Source of the DNA: Ferruginibacter sp. | Lineage (GTDB): Bacteria > Bacteroidota > Bacteroidia > Chitinophagales > Chitinophagaceae | Length of the DNA: 32,705 nucleotides | NCBI GenBank assembly: GCA_030655145.1 | Contig: JAURWD010000078.1 | Coordinates: 1-32,705, forward strand | Direction of reading: 5' to 3' | Part shown: one piece after another, positions 8,476 to 17,337 of the stretch | Numbering within the stretch: the stretch's first letter is position 1 | Layout: every line of letters begins with the position of its first letter | The notes under the pieces: generated by a model | Seen by the model: the letters and a program-made list of their open reading frames with translations, nothing else | Database searches by the model: none | Told to the model about the DNA's origin: nothing | Translations under genes and position numbers: made by a program

Positions 8476-10620
8476 CTACTTACTTTTTGTAAAAATGTTC
8501 CTGACATAATCCCCGGCCTTGCCCAATGCCTTTACGTTATTTTCAATGGGCTTCAGATCGCGGCTGGGGATCTCTTCAATCTGCTCAGGATATAAAATAA
8601 CATAACTGTTTTTAGAAAAATATTTCACCAGGTATTTTGGAAGTCTGTCCAGGTCATTTGTATAGGACAAGTATCCCTTTCTTGACGAAACGATGATGAA
8701 CAGGTCGTCTTGTTTTACCTCGCGGCTAAAAATTAAAAATTCTTCCCACTCATTAAAAACTTCAAAACTGGTATTTGATTGATGACCGGTTTTTGATCTA
8801 TCCTTGTTTAGCAATTCGATCGTCGGTTGGCTGGCATACATGATCAAGGGAATACCTGTTTCCGCAGCGATGTTCGAAATACGGTTGAACCAATGCAGGA
8901 AACCTTTTTCGTACTCAGCATTTACCGGAACCGCCACAATGATTCGTTTTAAGGTATTGATCGGCTGCAGGGCTTTATAGATGTAAATGGAAACATTGGT
9001 CTTTTCCAGGATCTTGACGGCCGTGGGGCCAAAGAAGTTTTCGCTTTCACCGGCCAAATGATGAAGTCCAATGATCACATCCGTTACATCATGTTCTTTT
9101 ATCGTATACACAATGCCGTTACTGATATTGAGATCGAAGCGGGTTAAGGGAATAATTGAATTATCGGTGGCTGCCGCATGACGGGTCACCTTCTCCATCA
9201 TTCGCTTACCCACTGCCCGGTTATTCTCCGAGGCATCGTTTTCATCTATTACATTCAGGGCGTATAAAGGCGACTTGCGTTTGTTCGGCTGAAGAACAAA
9301 CGCGAGGTCAACGAGGTTTGTAACCGTGTCAGGATATGCGAGTGAGATTAAAATTTTATCGGAGAGTTCTTCGTCTTTCAGGTCCTTGTTTACATTCTCC
9401 TGCAAGGCGATCTTGCGTGAAGCTTTTTCAACAATGAAGGAGCTGATCGTACAGGTAACCAGGATCATGAGGATGGTGCCATTTAACACGTCTTCATTCA
9501 ATAACCTGATGGGATCACCAGAGGCGGTTTCACCCAGGATAACGTTGTAACCAACCAACACCACGGCAAGCGTGGCTCCTACCCTGGCGCTGCTCAATCC
9601 AAAGATCATCTGTCGCTCATCCACAGACAGGTTAAAAGTTTTTTGTGTGATCCAGGCGGACAAAAACTTTGTGAGTACCGCCATCACGATCATGACACCC
9701 GCAACTTTCAGCGCCCCTATGCCTTTAAATAAGACACTGAAATCTACCAGCATGCCTACTCCAATTAAAAAGAAGGGAATAAAAAGTGCATTGCCCACAA
9801 AATCTATCCGGTTCATGAGTGGCGATGTATGCGGGATAAAACGATTGAGGGCGAGGCCGGAAAGAAAAGCACCAATGATGGCTTCAAGCCCGGCCGCCTC
9901 TGCAAGAAAAGAGCCGAGGAAAACCATCGCCAGGACAAAGATGTATTGCGAAACATTGTCTTCGAACTTTTTGAAAAACCAGCGTGCAATGATTGGAAAT
10001 ACGAAGATGACAATGGCGGCAAAGATGATAGACGAAATCCCCAGCGTGAGCCAGAAGGCGGAAGTAATTTCGCCTTTGTACATGCCGACGATCGCTGCCA
10101 ATACCAGGAGGGATAAAATATCAGTGATGATCGTTCCGCCGATGGTTAATGTAACTGCCCGCGTTCTGTTGATGCCGTAACGGCTTGCAATGGGATAGGC
10201 CAACAAGGTGTGCGATGCAAACATACTGGCTAGCAAGGCAGAGGAAGGCAAATCGAAATCCAATAAAAAGTAAGCGGCGGCAGTACCCAGGATCATCGGT
10301 ATGATAAAAGTGTACAGGCCAAAAACAATACTTTTTAACCGATTCTTTTTGAACTCTTCGAGATCAATTTCCAGTCCGGCCGTAAACATGATATAAAGCA
10401 ACCCAACGGTTCCAAACAAAACGATGCTGCTATCCCGGAGCAAGAGATTGAAGCCGTAGGGCCCGATGATGATTCCCGCAACGATGAGACCGATGATGTG
10501 CGGGATCTTGAGCTTGTTCAACAGCAGGGGGGCAAACAGGATGATGAACAACATCAAAGAAAATATGATGACGGGGTTCTTAAGTGGCAATGTGAAATCC
10601 AGTTCTGTCAATAATACCAT
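8476..10620 (-). CDS. CPA2-type cation/proton antiporter with USP-like tail
   Basis: A 714-residue inner-membrane protein. Residues about 15-400 form some 12-13 hydrophobic helices of the Kef/NhaS Na+(K+)/H+ exchanger fold, with the early signature LKIPHIIGLIVAGIIIGPYG and FTAGLEIDLEEF. The ion-site helix reads GGTIITDILS (161-170), giving a single acidic Asp167 preceded by Thr, as in the QD-type KefC group rather than the electrogenic DD group. Residues about 430-714 are soluble and resemble one or two universal-stress-protein-like modules (DVIIGLHH, KRIIVAVPVN), probably regulatory. No RCK/TrkA-N glycine motif is evident. The gene starts 21 bp after a lipoprotein gene and is convergent with GH97, with only 35 bp between stop codons. 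The transported ion cannot be read from the sequence. Confidence 0.92.
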   Translation of the reverse strand: MVLLTELDFTLPLKNPVIIFSLMLFIILFAPLLLNKLKIPHIIGLIVAGIIIGPYGFNLLLRDSSIVLFGTVGLLYIMFTAGLEIDLEEFKKNRLKSIVFGLYTFIIPMILGTAAAYFLLDFDLPSSALLASMFASHTLLAYPIASRYGINRTRAVTLTIGGTIITDILSLLVLAAIVGMYKGEITSAFWLTLGISSIIFAAIVIFVFPIIARWFFKKFEDNVSQYIFVLAMVFLGSFLAEAAGLEAIIGAFLSGLALNRFIPHTSPLMNRIDFVGNALFIPFFLIGVGMLVDFSVLFKGIGALKVAGVMIVMAVLTKFLSAWITQKTFNLSVDERQMIFGLSSARVGATLAVVLVGYNVILGETASGDPIRLLNEDVLNGTILMILVTCTISSFIVEKASRKIALQENVNKDLKDEELSDKILISLAYPDTVTNLVDLAFVLQPNKRKSPLYALNVIDENDASENNRAVGKRMMEKVTRHAAATDNSIIPLTRFDLNISNGIVYTIKEHDVTDVIIGLHHLAGESENFFGPTAVKILEKTNVSIYIYKALQPINTLKRIIVAVPVNAEYEKGFLHWFNRISNIAAETGIPLIMYASQPTIELLNKDRSKTGHQSNTSFEVFNEWEEFLIFSREVKQDDLFIIVSSRKGYLSYTNDLDRLPKYLVKYFSKNSYVILYPEQIEEIPSRDLKPIENNVKALGKAGDYVRNIFTKSK

Positions 10621-10641
10621 AACGCAGGCTTTCGATTAAGA

Positions 10642-11235
10642 CTATTGTTGTTTCCGTAACTCTAAGGCATACACGATCCTGCAGTCATTTTCGCGAATGA
10701 TCTCGCGCTGCCCGGTCATTTCATCGGCCTTTTTGACCTGGAGTTTTACCAACATTTTGGTTGCCTGTTGCTGGTCAACGCCTTCCTGGTGAGAAGATAA
10801 TTCGAAAAAATTGGCAATGTAGGAACCCGTATAAATGCGCAGTAATTTCTTATCGCTCATGGCTTGTACGATAATGTTATTGTTCTGAAAGCTGAGTTGC
10901 CATTGCTCCGTTTTTGTATCGCCAACCGCCGAGCCGGCACAGGTGGTTTCTGTACACCTCATGGTGACATTCCAAACACCGGGAAGCTGCGGATGCAGCC
11001 TGGACAAGGTGTCGGGTAGCGCAGGAACCTTTACTGTAGTACTATCTAACAGTTGCTGCCGCCTCGTTAATTCTTCTTCTTTTAGTTGAATGGTTTGTTC
11101 CCTGATCGAAAGTTGCTGTTCCTTTTCGTTAAGCTTTGTCTCTTTTGCCTGCAACATTTTTTCCTGCTCATCGGCACTGCATCCGGGCGATGCGATCAAT
11201 GAACTCAACAATAGTAAGTATAGCCATCTCATCAT
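10642..11235 (-). CDS. lipoprotein with N-terminal coiled coil
   Basis: A 197-residue protein with lipobox ASPGC and Cys19 as the lipidated residue. Directly after it comes a heptad-rich charged helix (about 21-65, including KLNEKEQQLSIREQTIQLKE) predicted as a coiled coil. A compact beta-rich domain with PQLPGVWNVTMRC follows from about 82 to 190. Four cysteines in the mature part (in MRCTETTCAG and NDCRI) could form disulfides. I do not recognise the domain. The opening GVWNV and later QWQLSFQ resemble small lipocalin-like or stress-lipoprotein folds, but this is not established. The antiporter gene starts 21 bp downstream, so the pair is probably one transcript, and the lipoprotein may respond to envelope or ion stress. 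Confidence 0.85.
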   Translation of the reverse strand: MMRWLYLLLLSSLIASPGCSADEQEKMLQAKETKLNEKEQQLSIREQTIQLKEEELTRRQQLLDSTTVKVPALPDTLSRLHPQLPGVWNVTMRCTETTCAGSAVGDTKTEQWQLSFQNNNIIVQAMSDKKLLRIYTGSYIANFFELSSHQEGVDQQQATKMLVKLQVKKADEMTGQREIIRENDCRIVYALELRKQQ

Positions 11236-12180
11236 GATAAAATTTTTAAGAAAGGGGGATAGAAGATCTTCCCCGGGTTCGTTACAATTTTATGAAGTTA
11301 GTAAAGTTACCGGCTAAACTGGCTATCGTACATCCAATTGGAATAGCCCAGCCGTTACACATTTGGAAGTATTTAAATACGTTTCGTCCCGCGCAGCGAC
11401 TGCAGCAGCAAATAAACAAAAAAGGAAAACATGGATCGTTAAAAAAGGTGTGCAAGGTCATCCGAGCAATGATCTAAACCCGACTACATAAATATTGAGA
11501 GCATACTTATTCATGAGTAGTTCGCGCATGCAGAAGCGCCATGCTATTGTAGAGACAGGAGGAAGATATTGCTACCCGGGATTGAGATCCGGGGTCCAGG
11601 AAAGGTGAATTTATTCCTGCATAACAGTAATGAATAACTGCTTTCATAATTCTGGAGTAATAAACGCAGAATGTAGCCAGCTATTCTCTCCCTGCTTACA
11701 ATCCCCATTGCTCTGACACCGCCACAAAGAGGATAACATTAGTGCCCGCATAAGAAGAAATTCCTTTAACAGTTGAGTCCAGGTCCGCCGGGCTGGAGCC
11801 TTTAAAATATGTTTACCGGTTTGCTCCATACATTCGGCTTAAAAACTTTCAAAACGAGGCTGGAGGAAATGCGAAGTAATCCTTTACACCTGGTTAAGGT
11901 TATTAAAATAAATTGTTGGGAAAGAATTTTTTGCCTTGACTATCCACTAAAGACACAGGGATGCAATAAGGGCTTCTTCAACGTTTTCGGCTTATTTAAA
12001 CCACGGTAATCAGAATTGCTTTCATTAAAATGGATGTGCTTTTCCCTTCTTCTTGTCCCCCGAAATCAGCCGCTGCGCATCTCTGTCCTGAAAGCTGATA
12101 TTATTATTTCAACTTCCATTTTGATGTAGATAAAGCCGGTAACTTCGTCCTTCACCTAGTTGCTTCTACAAAATCATTTG
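11236..12180. other. 945-bp non-coding stretch, probably decayed sequence
   Basis: No reading frame longer than about 70 codons looks protein-like. One minus-strand piece, 11696-11812, encodes a 38-residue stretch containing SSYAGTNVILFVAVSEQWG. It resembles the YAG-x-V-x-x-AFVAVSxxG strand pattern of extracellular beta-sandwich modules, then meets a stop. This could be gene debris, which would fit the pseudogenes that follow. I see no RNA gene and no mobile-element ends. Confidence 0.4.
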
Positions 12181-12780
12181 ATGAATAAGACCTACGATTT
12201 TTTTATACCTGCTCTTCTGATAATCTTTGTCGCGGACTTTAATAATTGATGGCCTCATGGATCTATGTTTCACTGCAAGTACTTCATCAAACAAATTATT
12301 CCGGAATGAGGGAGATTTAAATTTCAGGGATGTTACCATTGAAGCAAGTGGCACCGGTGAAGAAAGATGGAGTAATGGTGTAGCCATTGTTGATATAAAT
12401 AATGACGGCTGGAAAGATATGTAGGTTAGCACAAGTATCAGGTCGAATCCGGCTCAACGAAAAAATCATTTTTTTATAAACCAGGGATTGGGTAAAGAAG
12501 GAACTGCTGTTTTTAAGGAACCAGCTGAGCAATAGCTATCTCGCAAAACAAGGGAGCACTGCAACTGTTCAGCGATAATAACACAAATACAATTGTTGCA
12601 TTAAAACCGTCAGAGTCAGTTGCCCAACTATATTTAAAAAATGGTTTAATAAGGCGTGAAGAAATGTACTATGGTAATTCTTTTTTATCCCAATCGTCGC
12701 GGTTCGTAATAGCAAACAAAGAGGTAATCAAAATCAGGATCACAGGGAAGAACGGGCAGGTGCGGGAAATCGTTTATTAG
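12181..12780 (+). pseudogene. collapsed pseudogene of a CRTAC1-type FG-GAP/ASPIC protein
   Basis: The fragment is a diverged paralogue of the intact gene downstream, with most of the middle missing. It opens with a signal-like start (MNKTYDFFIPALLIIFV), then jumps to ADFNN, matching residue 63 of the intact protein. An extra T at about 12247 shifts the frame to DGLMDLCFT. The match runs through SNKLFRNEGDLNFRDVT and VDINNDGWKDM. An in-frame TAG at 12422 stands where the paralogue has the Tyr of DIYV. The match continues to INQGLGKEG and PAEQ (residue about 164), then switches to AIAISQNKGALQLF, matching residue about 1101. It runs to the C-terminal end, including EEMYYGNSFLSQSSRFV, and a stop at 12780. 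Roughly 45 and 940 codons are therefore lost at the two junctions. It cannot encode a working protein. Confidence 0.88.
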
Positions 12781-12925
12781 CGCTCTGATAATGCCCCCAG
12801 GGAATTGGTCGAAGAAAACATTATACCACTGTGTTAAGCGAAGATGATTATTAGTTAATTACATTATCTGTTTAATACAAAAAACCGTAGTTACCGGCAC
12901 TTAAAAAAGCAAACAAGATTGTTTA

Positions 12926-15900
12926 ATGAAATTGTTCCCATACATATTTTTTATTAGCGTAAGCTTTATATCCTGCCGGTCCGGCGACACTCTTTTTAGG
13001 GAGATTTCGCCGGAGGAAAGTGGAATTACTTTTAACAATGAAATCATTGAAGACGCGGGGCTGAATATTCTACAATATGAATATTTATACAATGGCGGTG
13101 GAATCGGAATAGGAGATTTTAACAACGACAGCCTCCCTGATATTTACTTTACAGGAAATCGCGTTTCAAATAAATTATACCTAAACCGTGGTAATCTAAA
13201 ATTTGAAGATGTAACCCAGGCTTCAAAAACCGATGGTGGTGGAAAATGGAGTAAGGGAGTAGCGGTTGTTGATATAAACAATGACGGTCTCTTGGACATC
13301 TATGTATGTGCTGCAGTTTTAAACCCTCCGGCATTGAGGAAAAATCTTTTGTATATCAACCAGGGAATTGACAAAGCAAGTAACATTCCAACCTTTGTAG
13401 AGTCAGCAGACGCGTATGGTCTTGCTGACACCAGCAGCACGCAAATGGCGGCTTTTTTCGACTATGATAATGATGGCGACCTGGATGTTTATTTGCTGGT
13501 AAACGAACTCGACCAAACCTATCCGAACCAATTTCGTCCTATTAAAAAAGATGGCAGCAACCATAATACGGATCGTTTATTAAGAAACGATTTTAGTCCA
13601 ACCTTAAAACATGCCGTATATACCGATGTTTCAAAAGAAACCGGGATTACATGGGAAGGTCACGGCTTAGGACTTAATATTGTCGATATCAATAACGACG
13701 GGTGGAAGGATATCTATGTAGGGAACGATTATATCTCTAATAATCTTTTGTACATAAACAATCATGGAAAATTCACTAACCGTTGCGATGAATTCTTTAA
13801 ACATACCAGCCGCAACGCGATGGGTAATGACGTTGCGGATCTTAACAATGATGGATTGCAGGACCTTGTTGAGTTAGACATGATGCCGGAAGATAATTAC
13901 CGGCAAAAAATGATGAACAATCCCATAGATTATCAAACCTTTCTCAACTCTGACCAGTTCGGGTATATGCACCAATATACCAGGAATACGCTTCAACTAA
14001 ACCAGGGTCCCCGGATGTTGGAAAATGATTCTATTGGTGAACCCATATTTAGTGAAGTAGCTTTCTATAGTGGCATTGCTGAGACAGACTGGAGCTGGTC
14101 GGCTTTGGCAATTGATGTTGACAATGATGATCACCGCGACCTGCTGGTTTCGAATGGACTACCGAAAGATCTGACTGACCTTGACTTTATGACTTACAGG
14201 AAGGAGCCGAGGTCCACAACTTCCCTTCCGGAACTATTAAAACAGTTACCGTCTGCCAACGTAAGCAATTACATTTTTCGGAATAATGGTGATGTAACTT
14301 TTACCGATAAAACCAAAGACTGGGGCTGGAATACACCCTCCTTTTCCGCCGGGATGGCGTATGCGGATTTTGATCGTGACGGCGATGTAGACGTGATCAT
14401 CAGCAACACCAATATGCCGGCTACCCTGTTTGAAAATATGCTGGGTAAGTATACCTCCCCTGCTCAAAATTATCTGCGCATAAAACTAAAAGGTGATCCG
14501 CTGAATATTAATGGGATCGGTGCAGTTATCCGGATCTACTATAATGGAAAACAACAGGTTTATGAGAATACGCCGTTCCGGGGTTACCTGTCTTCAATTG
14601 AAAACATCGCTCATTTCGGCGTTGGAAATGCGTCGTCTATCGACTCGATCGTCCTTGAAGGACCAACAGGTAAAACACAGGTCGAAAAGAATATAAAGTG
14701 TAACCAAACATTGACGCTGGATATCACTTCAGCCCGGCAAGTACCGGGCTTAAAATTTACTTCTCCCCTTAATGATAAATCCTGGTTCACCGATATAACA
14801 AAAAACGCAGGGCTCAATTTTATACACCAGGAAACAGATGATATTGATTTCAACCTTCAACGCCTCTTGCCCCGAAAGCTTTCCCAATACGGGCCGGCGC
14901 TGGCTGCCGGGGATTTGAACGGCGATGGCTTGGATGACCTGGTCATTGGAGGTGATGCGCCTTATTCTGCGACGATATTTTTACAGGGTGGTGATAGTTT
15001 TACCAGGAAGGATCTCACAACGTCGAATATTATTAAAACAAGTGATGATATGGGCATTTGCCTTTTTGATGCAGATACAGATGGTGACCTCGACATTTAC
15101 ATTGCTTCCGGAGGCAATAAAAATCTTGCCTCGCCAACGGTGTATGCAGATAACTTTTATCTAAACGATGGAAAAGGCAATTTCACGAAGGATTCTTTAG
15201 CAATTCCCTACAACCTCACCAGCAAGAGTTGTGTGAAAGCTGCTGACTACGATAGCGACGGAGACCTTGATCTCTTTATAGGAGGAAGAGTTGAACCCGG
15301 CAATTACCCGAAACCAGTATCAAGTTTTATTTATAGAAATGACAGCGAGGGAGGACGGGTCCGGTTTACGGATGTAACAAAAGATGTTGCCCCGGAGTTA
15401 AACAACATCGGGCTTGTAACAGATGCCCTTTGGAGCGATGTCAATAATGATGGAAATATAGACCTGCTGTTAACAGGCGAGTGGATGGCGGTAACAACCT
15501 TGAAAAACTTAAACGGTAAATTTCGCCTGCTCAAAACAGAACTGTCTCCGCAAACAGGTTGGTGGAATAGTATCACGGGTAGCGACCTCGACAATGATGG
15601 AGATGTGGATTATGTAGTTGGGAATTATGGTAAAAATGGATACCTGCAAGCTTCTACCCAGTATCCTGTAAGAGCATATGGAAAAGACTTCGACAACAAC
15701 AATAGTTTCGATGCAGTTTTCAGTACTTATATCTCAAATTCACCCCATGGTCCGAAAACAGAATTTCCTTTTGCTGGCCGCGACCAGTTAATAGAGCAGA
15801 TCTCGCGGATCAGGAGGAAATACCCAACCTATGCTTTGTATGCAAAGGCTGACATGGATGATCTTCTGATTGAAGAAGACAGGAAAGATGCGCTACAACT

Positions 15901-16474
15901 ATCTGCAACTACTTTTACTACAGGCTGGATAGAAAATAAGGGCGACTTCCATTTTACTTTTCATGAGCTGCCCTTCCAGGGCCAGTTATCGTCAATTTTC
16001 GGAATGGTTGCAAACGACTTCAATGATGACGGAGTGATAGATTTGCTGCTGAATGGAAATGAATTTAGCATGGCGCCGGGTTTAGGAAGAAATGATGCTT
16101 TAAATGGTTTGTTACTCAAGGGAGACGGCAAAGGAAATTTTCTTCCCCTACCTATTATGCAAAGCGGAGTCTACATTCCCGGTAACGGCAAAGCGGTAGT
16201 ACAATTGAATGTTGGAGGTAGCGTGGGTTTTGCTGCATCTCAAAACCGGGGAGCGCTAAAAATGTATCGGAGCAGGAATAGTGCTCGTATTGTTCCCATT
16301 TTGCCAGGTGACCGGAATGCCATTATCGAATATAAAAATGGCTTAAAAAGAAAAGAGGAATTTTACTACGGTTCTTCATTCTTGTCACAATCTTCACGGT
16401 TCCTCGTTTTGTCCCCAAACACCAAATCGATCACCATTACAAACAATAAGGGTAATAAAAGAACCATTCAATGA
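12926..16474 (+). CDS. CRTAC1-type lipoprotein, FG-GAP/VCBS repeats with ASPIC/UnbV domain
   Basis: A 1182-residue lipoprotein with lipobox SFISC and Cys17 as the lipidated residue. It has 14 copies of the integrin-like calcium loop DxDxDGxxD. Seven lie before a central ASPIC/UnbV domain, starting at residues 64, 116, 179, 254, 305, 397 and 481. Seven lie after it, starting at 663, 715, 774, 838, 887, 921 and 1031. The sixth motif of each half is degenerate (DVDNDDHRD, DFDNNNSFD). The ASPIC/UnbV domain spans about 513-600 (IGAVIRIYYNGKQ, then ENTPFRGYLSSIE, HFGVG). The pattern suggests two seven-bladed propellers flanking the domain on the cell surface. Such proteins in Bacteroidota often sit beside SusC/SusD pairs and vanadium haloperoxidases. 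A pseudogene of its own family lies upstream and a haloperoxidase remnant downstream. Biochemical function is not known. Confidence 0.93.
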   Translation: MKLFPYIFFISVSFISCRSGDTLFREISPEESGITFNNEIIEDAGLNILQYEYLYNGGGIGIGDFNNDSLPDIYFTGNRVSNKLYLNRGNLKFEDVTQASKTDGGGKWSKGVAVVDINNDGLLDIYVCAAVLNPPALRKNLLYINQGIDKASNIPTFVESADAYGLADTSSTQMAAFFDYDNDGDLDVYLLVNELDQTYPNQFRPIKKDGSNHNTDRLLRNDFSPTLKHAVYTDVSKETGITWEGHGLGLNIVDINNDGWKDIYVGNDYISNNLLYINNHGKFTNRCDEFFKHTSRNAMGNDVADLNNDGLQDLVELDMMPEDNYRQKMMNNPIDYQTFLNSDQFGYMHQYTRNTLQLNQGPRMLENDSIGEPIFSEVAFYSGIAETDWSWSALAIDVDNDDHRDLLVSNGLPKDLTDLDFMTYRKEPRSTTSLPELLKQLPSANVSNYIFRNNGDVTFTDKTKDWGWNTPSFSAGMAYADFDRDGDVDVIISNTNMPATLFENMLGKYTSPAQNYLRIKLKGDPLNINGIGAVIRIYYNGKQQVYENTPFRGYLSSIENIAHFGVGNASSIDSIVLEGPTGKTQVEKNIKCNQTLTLDITSARQVPGLKFTSPLNDKSWFTDITKNAGLNFIHQETDDIDFNLQRLLPRKLSQYGPALAAGDLNGDGLDDLVIGGDAPYSATIFLQGGDSFTRKDLTTSNIIKTSDDMGICLFDADTDGDLDIYIASGGNKNLASPTVYADNFYLNDGKGNFTKDSLAIPYNLTSKSCVKAADYDSDGDLDLFIGGRVEPGNYPKPVSSFIYRNDSEGGRVRFTDVTKDVAPELNNIGLVTDALWSDVNNDGNIDLLLTGEWMAVTTLKNLNGKFRLLKTELSPQTGWWNSITGSDLDNDGDVDYVVGNYGKNGYLQASTQYPVRAYGKDFDNNNSFDAVFSTYISNSPHGPKTEFPFAGRDQLIEQISRIRRKYPTYALYAKADMDDLLIEEDRKDALQLSATTFTTGWIENKGDFHFTFHELPFQGQLSSIFGMVANDFNDDGVIDLLLNGNEFSMAPGLGRNDALNGLLLKGDGKGNFLPLPIMQSGVYIPGNGKAVVQLNVGGSVGFAASQNRGALKMYRSRNSARIVPILPGDRNAIIEYKNGLKRKEEFYYGSSFLSQSSRFLVLSPNTKSITITNNKGNKRTIQ

Positions 16475-16493
16475 AACACATCATAACTGGTAA

Positions 16494-16804
16494 ATTCATA
16501 TTGCGGAGTGGGACTCTTTTTTACAGACTTCGCCCTTTCCCGAATACAGCAGTGGCCATAGCATTATTTCAAGTGCAGGAGCTGAAATATTGACCCGCCA
16601 TTCAGGAGACAATATTGCATTTACAGATACAACAGAAATGGAATACCTGGGTTTGAAAAGAAGTTTCACCTCAATCAAACAGGCAGCAAATGAAGCAGGT
16701 ATGAGCCGATTGTATGGTGGCATACATTTCAGGTCAGCAGTAACGCAAGTAGCTGGCAGGGAGAAAAAATAGGCGAATTATATACTGCTACTTTTAAGGA
16801 TTGA
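16494..16804 (+). pseudogene. C-terminal remnant of a vanadium-dependent haloperoxidase / PAP2 protein
   Basis: Translation from 16500 gives IAEWDSFLQTSPFPEYSSGH, close to the family signature PFPEYPSGHS with its active-site His. The frame then runs through LGLKRSFTSIKQAANEAGMS to SRLYGGIHFRSA, the second signature with Arg and His, where the usual Asp after RS has become Ala. The frame hits TAG at 16770-16772. In the next frame the expected ending KIGELYTATFKD continues to a TGA at 16802-16804, so an indel, probably at the A-run near 16764-16769, broke the gene. Upstream, an in-frame TAA at 16491 follows the intact CRTAC1-type stop by 17 bp, and no N-terminal two-thirds is present. Only the last part of a normally 400-residue-plus exported enzyme remains. 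Confidence 0.82.
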
Positions 16805-17337
16805 GCCCGATCCAACCAGGACTCCAACATTATTTTTTTGAGCCAGGCATTTGTACTTCAATGGAGCATCGTTGCGTCGCACACTTGTACTTTTTTTCCT
16901 TCATGCAGCGGGCAAAGCGCTAATGCGAATCTTCGCAACAGCACCAAATATTCTATGCAAGTGAAATGACAATGCATTATACTTCTACCCGCACGTGGTC
17001 ATGAATGGAAACAACTAATATATTTCCACACACCAAACATTTGAATGGAATGAAAGATTTGAATGCAAATTACTACCGTACCCGCCACTGGCTCAGGAGG
17101 CTCCTTTGGTAGAAGGTATTGTAGAAAGAAAGAAGACAGGTTGTTCTATCGTAACACCCAGGTGAAAGGTGATGATTTTAAAAAAAATTGGAATTTAAAA
17201 CGGGAAAGTAACGATGATCTCAGTGATGAATCATGGTAGGTAAAAAAGCCTGAGTAAAATATGGTGCCCGGTAATCAGCAATGTCAATGTTAGACCGGGA
17301 ACAAAGAAATTTCAAACACGGTTTTGATAAGTCCAGC
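16805..17337. other. 533-bp region between haloperoxidase remnant and PUL operon end
   Basis: No intact gene is seen. A short plus-strand frame ending at the TAG at 17237-17239 encodes DRLFYRNTQVKGDDF and then NWNLKRESNDDLSDESW, which looks protein-like, but I do not recognise it and it has no credible start. An inverted repeat, CCCGGT (17267-17272) and ACCGGG (17294-17299), lies just beyond the last gene of the minus-strand operon. Its 21-nt loop and lack of a T-run make it a poor terminator. Confidence 0.4.

Noticed and set aside
9572-10180. 202-codon open frame on the plus strand inside the antiporter gene
   Set aside because: It is antisense to a clear membrane-protein gene and its translation is low-complexity with no domain. 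It is a shadow of the real coding frame.
17267-17299. CCCGGT/ACCGGG hairpin as terminator of the PUL operon
   Set aside because: The stem is 6 bp, the loop is 21 nt and no T-run follows on the minus strand.
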